Positions 55,362-64,000 of a DNA stretch of 64,000 bases are shown here, one piece after another. Numbering within the stretch: position 1 is the stretch's first letter; each line of letters starts with the position of its first letter. The notes beneath the pieces were generated by a model. The model had not been told where the DNA came from. It worked only from the letters and a program-made list of their open reading frames with translations, and made no database searches. Origin of the DNA: Hygrophila difformis. Taxonomy: Eukaryota > Streptophyta > Magnoliopsida > Lamiales > Acanthaceae. The DNA lies in NCBI GenBank assembly GCA_030278955.1, contig JAOANR010000006.1:52356915-52420914 (forward strand). Direction: 5' to 3'. Made by a program: the position numbers and the translations under genes.

Positions 55362-58300
55362 TGTAATACCCCATTTTTATCAACGCCTAAAGGAATAAAA
55401 TTTATTCCGATCAATGTTGAAATATTTCCGAGAAGAAGAAAATAATTTATCACGATAAATTATTGCTCGGATAGGAAACGCCGATAGATTTAAATTCAAA
55501 ATGGAATAAAAGAGGGAAAGGAAGCCCGAAGACATTCCATGAATTGAGTAACAAAATTTGGAATTAAGTTCATGAAGGAAAAGATTTTTAATTCCAAGAA
55601 CCCGTGAAGTCGGAAGAAATTTAATGATACAAGTTATGGCACGAGAATCAATAGACGACGAATTGGAAGTCGACGAACCCGAGACCGACGGACTTAAGAT
55701 CTCAAACATGAAATTCATTTGAGTCAAGATAAACTTAAGATAAGAATTTATGACCCGAGAATGACCCGAAAAATCGAGCCCGAAAACGTAGGAGGATAGA
55801 AGTCCGAAAGAGAGGAGAAAAAGCCCGACGGATCGCACGACCCCGCCCGGACCGAAGTCCAGGCGTGTTTGGCGCGCACCCCGCGCGGGGTTCTTCACAT
55901 TAGCGCGCCAACCCCGCGCCCAAGTCAGGACAGCAGCCCTTTGTCGCGTTTTGGCGACTTTCTCGCCAATTTTCGGGGCCCAACGCGGGAATCTTGCTTG
56001 ATCACGGGGGAGGCATATTTTGGACGATGTTAGAGGTCCCTAACACCCCATTGTCAGCCATCCTCATCAATAATTCATCCCACAAACTCTCTCAAAACTC
56101 TCCCTAAGCCAAACACCATTCCGGCAAACTTCCGGCAACTTTCCGGCAAACAAATCCGACCAAGGTAGCGTGTAGATCAAGGATTAGCAGGCATTGGATT
56201 GTTGGTAAGGTGTAAATCAAGTTTCCTTATTGCTTTAAGATCATAATCAACCTTCTAACTTACGGATCTTTACTTGCAAAACACGTTCGTAGCCAAAGGA
56301 GAAGAAGAACGTGTTGCGTAGATCCATTCGTGGCGATTTTGGACAAATCGATCAACCCTAGAACGTTCAAGAACTCACTTACTGTAAGTTAATACCTTCC
56401 ATATCAATATGGGTGGTTTAAAGACATCCGAAACATTGGATCTTAAACGAAACGTTGAAATCAAACCTAAAAACCCCAATCTACGTATTTTCTGAAATCC
56501 GACCAAAACTCTTACTTCGAGTGTTCAAACCTAAAAACTCAAAACTAAGATTTTGATCCTAAGATCTTAAGTTATACCGTGTAAAAATTTCAGAGATTTT
56601 CATCAAGTTTTGATATCCCAAATCGAGTCGGACATATTCTGCGTTTTAAAGAATTTTCAAAGGTTGACAGTTTTCTTAACCGAACTTGATGAGCATATTT
56701 CTATCATTTCTAGTCCAATCCAATCTTTGTGATCTAAACAAAAGTTGTAGATCTATGATTCTTGAATACCTCTGTAAAATTTCATGCATTTTCATTAAGA
56801 TTTGCTACCCCAAACCGCGTCGAACATATTCTGCGGTGCATGGACCTTTCGAAAACTGAGACAGATTTTAAGACCGAACTTAGTAGATTAATCTGACTTA
56901 ATCCGTGATGAATTTGCATAATTTGCCTCTAATAAAACTTGTTTATTTTGGTGTCTTTTAAGTGCCTGTAAAATTTCATAAATTTTGGAGTTCAATTGAT
57001 ATGTTAAAAAGTCAAATCTTTGACAGGTGTCAAACCTGAATCCTGACAGCTTTTTGTCTCTGTAGAAAACTCGATTTTTGACATGCTTCCCATCGTTTTT
57101 CTGAAAAACTTAAAACACGAAACTTGTTCATTGGGATGTTTTTGAGCTACTGTGAAAATTTCAGATCAATCGCCTAAGAAATGGATTTTTAAACTGAAAA
57201 GGCGTAAACTGTGACATCGATCGGTTTTAAACTTGTGAAATTTTGAAATTTCTAAACAACGATCGAAATCTTGTGATACGATAAAGCTGTATTTTTGGAA
57301 ATCCCGTTACACTAAAGTTGAAACGATATCGGTTACATTGGTTACATAAAATTAGGGAGTGAGTGCTCTGCAGGGTGCCCTCCTAATTATTCATTTTGTG
57401 CCAAAACGGCAATGATGACTACGCGCGAAATATTGCCAAAACGACATCTTATATTTTTGGGCCTATCCTCTCGGGTGTATCCGTATGGGTTACTCGAGGC
57501 TTGACGGAGCGGTACTGGATATGGCGTATTTGGTCACAAGAGACCAACGGCCTACCCTCTCGAGTGTACCCGTATGGGTTACTCGAGGCTCGACGGAGTG
57601 GTACTGGGTATGGCGAATCGGCTGCGGCCGCCGGAATACCGGCTAAATGAGATGATACTTATGAAATTGGCTGAGGCCGCCGGATCACCGGCTAAATGAT
57701 ATATATTGTTGAGATGATGGCGTAACGGGAAATATATTAAAAAGCTCAGATTTTATGAAATTGGTTGCGGCCGTCGGATTGCCGGCTAAATTAAATATTG
57801 TTGAGATGGTGGCGTATCGGGGAGAATTTTTAAAAGCTCAAATTTTTATTTACTTACTTACGGCATTATTCATGTTTTTAAATCATGTCTTAAATAATTG
57901 CCCATGCTTAAGTTTTAAATTATGAAATTAAATGTGTCTTTAAAGTATGCAATTATATTCGCATTTTTTTTTAAATAAAATGTTTTTATGCATGGCAAAA
58001 AGTTTTATCTTAATTATTAAAAATCTAACCCCTTTATTGCTATGTAAGGATTGACTTACTCAGTATTTTATAATACTGATAAAAACCGTTGTTTATTTTT
58101 TTTCTGTTACAGAGTACGGAGCATGATCACTCATTGGGGGATCATTTTGGACACTTAATTATTTATTTTACGTGACTTGCATGAACGGGTCTGTTAACCC
58201 GTGGTTTGGCCATGTCGGCCCTATATTTTAAATTCCGCTGCATACACTTTACTTCCGCTGCATACTTTATATTCTCGCTGCAACTCTGATGTAGTATTTT

Positions 58301-58449
58301 TAAATTATTTATGAATGGGCTACTTGGATATTTTAAATTCTGAAAAACCATAGCCTTGCATCTCTTTAGTGAGCTCGGAGAAACCGTGTCTTGCTAGGGA
58401 GGTGTGGCGGTGGCATCCCGGCCTGGGTTACCAAAACCGGGGTGTTACA
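55362..58449 (+). repeat. 5' LTR of the gypsy element, 3088 bp
   Basis: Starts TGTAATACCCC and ends GGGGTGTTACA, an imperfect terminal inversion. Internal repeats: a 66-bp unit (CGTATGGGTTACTCGAGGCT) at about 57461-57526 and 57551-57616; a GGCCGCCGGAnnnCCGGCTAAA unit three times between 57622 and 57790; and two diverged copies of a CAAATCGAGTCGGACATATTCTGCG block near 56620 and 56815. No coding content recognised. Confidence 0.9.
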
Positions 58450-58452
58450 ATG

Positions 58453-58464
58453 TGGTATCAGAGC
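58453..58464 (+). promoter_or_regulatory. Primer-binding site (initiator-Met tRNA)
   Basis: TGGTATCAGAGC three bases after the 5' LTR. Confidence 0.92.
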
Positions 58465-59042
58465 CCGGAATATTTTAAAACTACTATTTTAAAGAGCCCG
58501 GAATATTTTTAAACTATTATTTTTAAGTATTATTATTTTTAGAGTTATTATTTCTAAACTAGTAATATATTTTAAAAAGCCCAATTATTGTTTTGAAGTT
58601 AAAGCCCAAATTTTTAGCCCAAAATTTTTTAAGAAGCCCAAGAAATTATTTTTAGCCCAATACCTGTATTTTTAAATAAAGCCCAAATGTTTATTATTTC
58701 GAGCCCAAAAATTTTATTTACTTAGTGTAACAAGGATTAATTATTTTTGGCTCAATATCTAAATATCATGATAAGCCCAACTATTTTGGCCCAATAACCT
58801 TGTTTTTTATTTAAAGCCCAAATAATTTATTTCTTTCGGCCCAATATAGTGGCCCAAACCTTTTATCCTTATTTTAATCTATCCATGGAATAAATTTATT
58901 TTAAAACCCATGGATAAATAAATGCATGCATAAAATTTTTTTTTTTATCAGGGGGATCATCACTGCATGTGCATATTGCATTTCTATACCTTAGAGAACC
59001 TAGAAGCGTTATGTGGTAACCTAGATCTTTTTCTTGCGCTAG
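58465..59042 (+). other. Untranslated leader of the gypsy element
   Basis: Repeated AGCCCAA/GGCCCAA words, many A/T runs, no ORF. GAGCCCGGAATATTTTTAAACTA is partly repeated at about 58462 and 58494. Confidence 0.6.
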
Positions 59043-59369
59043 ATGGCTAACCAAGACATGATGAACTTAATGGTCAAAATGATGAACGCTCACTTTGATT
59101 CCCAACAAACCATACAACAAATGGAACATCGTATGGCCCAATTGGAGGCAAATCTGCACCATATGGGAAATTTAAGAGAGGCGGACCACCACCGCATAAA
59201 CCAGCTCGAAGACCAAATCCAAAACCTCACTACACAAAATCTATCTTTAAAGGAGCTTGTTGATGCTCATGGGGAGGACTTGAACCACATTTTCGATGAC
59301 CTACTACCGTCAAGTCCAGTGGATGAAGATCCGGAGGAGGATCCCACCACTGTGCCGGAGGACGCCTAG
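59043..59369 (+). CDS. Small coiled-coil ORF upstream of gag, 108 residues
   Basis: ATG at 59043 (MANQDMMNLMVKMMNAHF), stop TAG at 59367. Residues 15-80 show a regular heptad pattern rich in Gln, Leu, Met and Asn (MAQLEANLHHM, INQLEDQIQNLTTQNLSL), followed by an acidic tail (PSSPVDEDPEEDPTTVPED). It lies 266 bp before the gag ATG on the same strand. It is not part of the standard gag-pol layout and I do not recognise a family. It could be a separate accessory protein or the first part of a spliced or re-initiated gag. Confidence 0.55.
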   Translation: MANQDMMNLMVKMMNAHFDSQQTIQQMEHRMAQLEANLHHMGNLREADHHRINQLEDQIQNLTTQNLSLKELVDAHGEDLNHIFDDLLPSSPVDEDPEEDPTTVPEDA

Positions 59370-59634
59370 AACGATAGGAGGATCCTATTTTGGTATATCC
59401 TATCACTTGTACTAAAAAAAAATAAAAAAAAAAAAAATCAAGTTTTTGTTTGAACACTCTCTATTCCAAAAATTTTGTTGAATTCCCAAACAACAAATCC
59501 ATCTCAAACGCACGGCTCATTTAAACCTTGAAACCCAAGACCCTGAAACCCTAGACCCTGGGGTTTCGATAATCATTGTATAAACTCTTTATTATATTTT
59601 CCTTAAAATCTAAATCACTTGTTCTTGCAACAGA
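59370..59634 (+). other. Spacer between the small ORF and gag
   Basis: A-rich run near 59414-59438; no ORF. TTCTTGCAACAG at about 59623-59634 directly precedes the gag ATG and resembles a splice acceptor. Confidence 0.45.
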
Positions 59635-61383
59635 ATGGCACCGAGAGGGAGACCGCGCGTCCAGCCCATTCCTCCCAATACCAACGAAATACCTAGGCAA
59701 CCCGACATGCCGATACCAAACGTGGGTGTACACGCTCAGGAAGAGCCAGCAGGCCCTATACCAGACAACATAGGTAATCGCATGCGCACTCTAGAAGAGG
59801 TTCTCATTGCGATAGGGAACGCGCAGGTGAACCAAGGCCAAGCGGCTGCGGCACCTCCACCACAAGCTCGCATTAATTACCTAGCCATGGTGAACCCATA
59901 CCAACCGCCGCACTACGCAGGCGAGGAAGACCCTGCAAAACTAGAGGAGTGGATTAGGACCTTCGACAAGTTGTTAAGCGCAGTTAAGTGCCCAGAAGGG
60001 GAAAAGGTGCATGTGGCCTCATACTACTTGGGAGGTGAAGCAGACGACTGGTGGCAAGCCACCCAGGGAAAGATACGAGAGGAAGATGTGCCCTATTCAT
60101 GGACTGAAATGATGGAACTGCTCAGGGACCGATTTTACCCCCTGAGTACGAAGGCGGCCATGTACGAGGAGTTTTTGTCACTGAAACAAGGCGGGCAGAC
60201 TGTACAAGAGTATTACACTCGATTCAAGGAGTTGGTGCGCTTTGCACCAAGACTAGTACCGACAGACGTAGAGAAGGCACAAAAATTCGAGATGGGATTG
60301 AACTTGACCATACGGGAAGTGATCACTGGTGTCCATTACCCGGACCTACAAGCAGTATATGATCGTGCAGTTGCTGTTGCAAGGGTGCAACAACTGAAGA
60401 GGAGGATGAGTGGAGAGTCCAGCCGGGGACCTCAGGGGCAAGATAAGAGGAACAGGGATAACCGCACCGGTAACAATTCTGGAGGAAACAACTTTCGGGG
60501 AGGCCTGAACAGACCCCCTCAGAACAACAATAGGGGAAATGGTGGGAGAACCTTTTTCCAGGGTAACCCTGTGCCACCATGCCCAAGATGTGGGAGACCT
60601 CACTTGATTAGGGGATGCCCCCAACAGGGCACATGCTTCAGGTGTGGTCGATTTGGTCATCGGGTGAATGAGTGCCGGACTCGAATTGAAAACATCACCA
60701 AGCGGGAGGACTTGATTATGGGGCCAGCACAGCCTCGTAACCAAAATGGACGGAATGGTAACTATCAAGGGTACAGACCCCCTCAGAACCAGAATTTCAA
60801 CCAGAATCAACGCCCTCCACAGAATCCAAATCAGCAACAGAATCAGAACCCGAACCGGGATCAGCCGGGCAACCAAGGACGGCCCATGGGGAGGTTGAAT
60901 GTTATCAACCAAGCAGATGTGCCTATGCAGGGTGACGTGATGGCAGGTACATTCCATGTTTTAAGTACACCCCTTAAAGTTCTGTTTGACTCAGGAGCTA
61001 GTTGTTCGATTATATCATCAAGAGTCTTATCTGAACTAGATCTACCTAAGTGCGAACTGATTAACTTAGAAATTCAACTACCATCAGGAGAGGTAGTACC
61101 ATGCTCTAAACGTTATAACGGAATTCCGATAGTTATCAAGAACATAGAATTTTTCGCAAACTTGGTAGAATTTAATTTAAGGGACTTCGACGTTATACTG
61201 GGAATGGATTGGTTGACCCGGTATAAAGCGGTGATAGAATGTCAAAAGCAGAAGATCACCTTGTCGAAAGGTAGGGGAAAGAGAGTCATCTTTTACTCTC
61301 AACCCCCTAAGAGGAGCAACAAGATTGTTAACGCTCTCAAGCTTCGTGGCTTAATGCATAAGGGATACGCGTTGCAACCTTGA
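59635..61383 (+). CDS. Gypsy gag-protease, 582 residues
   Basis: ATG at 59635 ([14 protein letters not shown]). Retrotransposon gag domain at about residues 95-210 ([39 protein letters not shown]), a Gly/Asn/Arg-rich linker, and zinc-binding region [13 protein letters not shown] plus a CCHC knuckle [14 protein letters not shown] (about 315-345). An Asn/Gln-rich stretch (about 365-420) follows, then the aspartic protease active site [13 protein letters not shown] (about 448) and the conserved [10 protein letters not shown]. It ends TGA at 61381-61383 while pol continues one base later in the +1 frame. In many relatives gag and pol form one frame, so this is either a one-base indel or a frameshift site. 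Confidence 0.9.
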   Translation: MAPRGRPRVQPIPPNTNEIPRQPDMPIPNVGVHAQEEPAGPIPDNIGNRMRTLEEVLIAIGNAQVNQGQAAAAPPPQARINYLAMVNPYQPPHYAGEEDPAKLEEWIRTFDKLLSAVKCPEGEKVHVASYYLGGEADDWWQATQGKIREEDVPYSWTEMMELLRDRFYPLSTKAAMYEEFLSLKQGGQTVQEYYTRFKELVRFAPRLVPTDVEKAQKFEMGLNLTIREVITGVHYPDLQAVYDRAVAVARVQQLKRRMSGESSRGPQGQDKRNRDNRTGNNSGGNNFRGGLNRPPQNNNRGNGGRTFFQGNPVPPCPRCGRPHLIRGCPQQGTCFRCGRFGHRVNECRTRIENITKREDLIMGPAQPRNQNGRNGNYQGYRPPQNQNFNQNQRPPQNPNQQQNQNPNRDQPGNQGRPMGRLNVINQADVPMQGDVMAGTFHVLSTPLKVLFDSGASCSIISSRVLSELDLPKCELINLEIQLPSGEVVPCSKRYNGIPIVIKNIEFFANLVEFNLRDFDVILGMDWLTRYKAVIECQKQKITLSKGRGKRVIFYSQPPKRSNKIVNALKLRGLMHKGYALQP

Positions 61384-64000
61384 GGCGGAAGAGAGCAAGG
61401 TTGACGACATCCCAGTGGTGAGAGAATACCCGGACGTATTTCCTGAAGACATCCCTGGTATGCCACCTGAGAGAGATCTTGAATTCACCATAGATCTCAT
61501 TCCGGGAACGGAACCTGTTTCGAAGGCCCCTTACCGTATGGCACCACTGGAAATGAAGGAGTTAAAGGAACAACTCGAAGAGTTGTTGGAGAAAGGATAC
61601 ATAAGACCAAGTACGTCCCCGTGGGGAGCACCGGTCTTATTTGTTAAAAAGAAGGACGGAGGACTACGCCTTTGCATCGATTACAGAGGACTCAATCAAG
61701 TGTCCATCAAGAACAAGTATCCATTACCAAGGATTGAGGACTTATTTGATCAATTGAAGGGGGCCTCGGTGTTCTCAAAGATCGACTTGCGATCCGGTTA
61801 TCACCAGCTGAGGATTTCGGAGAAGGATATCCCGAAGACGGCATTCCGAACTCGTTATGGACACTACGAGTTCACAGTATTATCCTTTGGGTTAACAAAT
61901 GCACCTGCAATGTTCATGAACCTCATGAACGATGTATTTAGAGAATTGTTAGATCAATGCGTCGTGGTGTTCATCGACGACATCCTGATCTACTCGAGAA
62001 GCGAGGAGGAGCATTCCCAACATTTGCACCAAGTGTTAGGGATTTTGCGCAAGAACCAACTCTATGGCAAACTATCCAAATGCGACTTTTGGTTGAAGGA
62101 AGTAGCATTCCTTGGGCACATAGTATCCGCCACTGGAGTTTCAGTGGATCAGGCAAAAATTTCGGCGGTGACGGAATGGGTATCGCCGACGAGTCCAACT
62201 GAAATACGGAGCTTCCTTGGGCTAGCTGGTTATTATAGGCGATTTGTGAAGGACTTCTCGAAAATCGCACGCCCGTTGACCCAGCTGTTGAAGAAAGGGG
62301 TGAAATATGACTGGACCAGTGAGTGTGAGTCCGCGTTTCAAGAACTGAAAAAGCGACTCACCAGTACACCCGTACTAGCACTACCATCAGAGAATGGTGA
62401 CTTCGAAGTTTACAGTGACGCTTCGAAGGAAGGTCTAGGATGTGTTTTGATGCAAGACTCGAGAGTCATTGCATATGCTTCGCGCCAATTGAAACCTCAT
62501 GAAGCGAACTACCCGACGCACGACTTGGAGTTGGCGGCAGTCGTGTTCGCTCTGAAAATATGGAGACACTACCTTTATGGGAGAAAGTGTCGGATGTTCA
62601 CAGACCACAAAAGCCTCAAATACATATTCACTCAAAAAGAGTTAAATCTGAGACAACGGAGATGGTTGGAACTAATCAAGGACTATGATCTCGAAATTTC
62701 TTACCACGAAGGGAAGGCCAACGTGGTAGCCGATGCCTTAAGCCGGAAGACCCAACATGTGGCGAATTCGTTGGTGATTCCGCCGGCATTATATATGGAC
62801 TTGGCAAGATTGAGCTTAGAACTAGTGCATTCGGGCACTGTAAATGAAATGGTCAACGCCATGGTAGTCGAATCAACCATATTTGACGAGATCAAACTCG
62901 CCCAACCGGGCGACGCAAAGTTGGAAAGGATTAAGGAGAACATTGCCAACGGGAAGGCGATAGGATTTGCTATCCATGAGGACGGAAGCATTCGTTTCAA
63001 GGGAAGATGGTGTGTACCACAGAAATGCGTGGAGATAAAACAAAGTTTGATGGAAGAAGGGCATAACACACCTTACTCGGTTCACCCTGGAGGCGACAAA
63101 TTATATAAGGATTTGAGGAAGATTTACTGGTGGCCGAGGATGAAGAATGAAGTGGCAGAATTTGTAGCTAGATGCCTCACGTGCCAAAAGGTCAAAGCCG
63201 TGCGACAAAAACCCTTAGGATTGATGCAACCATTGGAAATCCCGAGTTGGAAGTGGGATAGTATCTCTATGGATTTCGTTTCGGGATTACCACGATCACC
63301 AAGAGGAATGAATAAGATATGGGTGATTGTTGATAGGCTAACGAAGACGGCCATTTTTATCCCAATGAAGGACACTTGGACCATGGACCAATTAGCAAGG
63401 GCGTATATTGACAATGTGGTACGAAGACACGGGGTGCCACATGACATTATCTCCGATAGAGACAGTAGATTTGTCTCTCACTTTTGGATCAAGTTACAAG
63501 AAGCCCTCGGTACGCAGATTAAGATGAGCACCGCATTCCACCCAATGACGGATGGACAAACTGAGAGAACAATCCAAACGTTGGAAGACATGCTGAGAGC
63601 TTGTGTCCTAGAGTTTAAGGGTAGCTGGGAAAATCATTTACCCCTAATTGAATTTTCCTACAACAATAGCTACCATGCTAGCATCGGCATGGCACCATTC
63701 GAGGCATTGTATGGTCGAAGGTGCCAAAGTCCGTTGAGTTGGGAAGGGAGTGATAAGACAGTGGTAGTAGGACCACAACTCGTAAAAGATATGACCCAAC
63801 AAATCAAAGTGATTCGAGGAAAGATGAAAGCGGCCCAAGACCGACAGAAAAGTTATGCCGATGTGAGACGGCAAGACCTAGAATTTCAAGTTGGGGATAA
63901 GGTCATGTTAAAGATATCACCGATGAAGGGGGTTATGCGTTTTGGCAAACGAGGAAAGTTAAGCCCTCGATATATAGGACCTTATGAAATTCTAGAAAAA
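61382..64000 (+). CDS. Gypsy pol: reverse transcriptase, RNase H, integrase (open at window end)
   Basis: Read codon by codon from 61382 to the last base with no stop, 873 codons. It begins in the linker ([20 protein letters not shown]). [37 protein letters not shown], active site [11 protein letters not shown] (about residue 197). RNase [17 protein letters not shown] and ADALSRK. Integrase: HHCC finger ([19 protein letters not shown]), core residues in [24 protein letters not shown] and [15 protein letters not shown], then [12 protein letters not shown]. All catalytic residues are present, so apart from the gag-pol frame change the element looks recent. It has no start codon of its own near the frame change. 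The 3' end and any chromodomain are outside the window. Confidence 0.92.

Larger units (their letters stand above)
55362..64000 (+). mobile_element. Ty3/gypsy chromovirus-like (Del/Tekay type) retrotransposon, 3' end outside window
   Basis: 5' LTR, primer site, a small coiled-coil ORF, gag-protease and pol up to the end of integrase. Reverse transcriptase lies before integrase, which defines Ty3/gypsy. The window ends at the [12 protein letters not shown] (GPY/F) block, just before the place of a chromodomain, so chromovirus identity is likely but unproven. Confidence 0.92.

Noticed and set aside
61957..62270. Short ORFs on both strands inside pol
   Set aside because: Out-of-frame shadows of the reverse transcriptase frame, which is open throughout.

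Overview
This is nuclear DNA from a flowering plant, probably a eudicot; I cannot name the species. The evidence is GT-AG introns, A+T-rich intergenic DNA, nested plant LTR retrotransposons, tRNA-derived SINEs, a Stowaway MITE, an endogenous plant pararetrovirus and a single-exon plant DUF2921 gene. Most of the 64 kb is mobile DNA. The only likely host gene that looks intact is the DUF2921 gene at 43013-45733.

Layout. (1) 1-16774: a very large, young, non-autonomous Athila-like LTR element. Its LTR is about 4.54 kb; the first ~811 bp of the 5' LTR lie outside the window. It has a primer-binding site matching tRNA-Asp and no reverse transcriptase or integrase. In their place is a gene with its own TATA box, a 44-nt first coding exon, a 1.4-kb intron and a large second exon, giving a predicted protein of 1460 residues. 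Its LTRs and internal promoter carry families of GC-rich palindromes whose arms co-vary. (2) 16775-19430: a broken endogenous pararetrovirus (Caulimoviridae) on the minus strand, cut by element 1. (3) 19900-22620: two SINEs with target-site duplications and a truncated Tat-like gypsy fragment with a coding minisatellite. (4) 22300-30050: a decayed partial duplicate of the DUF2921 locus, split by a copia LTR-gag fragment and by a complete but degenerate copia element with a perfect 5-bp target duplication. (5) 30190-31300: two MITEs. (6) 32600-41773: a MULE-like block with a broken Ulp1-protease gene (+) converging on an apparently intact six-exon FAR1-type transposase gene (-); introns of both genes share a ~200-bp inverted repeat. 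(7) 42900-45900: the intact DUF2921 gene. (8) 46452-55361: a duplicated ~1.2 kb segment with a CACTA terminus and a SINE. One copy is split by an intact young copia element (47184-52764); the other sits between 207-bp inverted arms carrying mirrored Helitron-like 3' ends. (9) 55362-64000: the 5' LTR, gag-protease and most of pol of a Ty3/gypsy chromovirus-like element that runs off the window.

The most unusual part is element 1: an LTR element that has swapped pol for a spliced, internally promoted gene and carries covarying palindromes in both its LTR and its internal promoter region. All product names rest on motif recognition by eye. No database search, alignment program or folding program was run.
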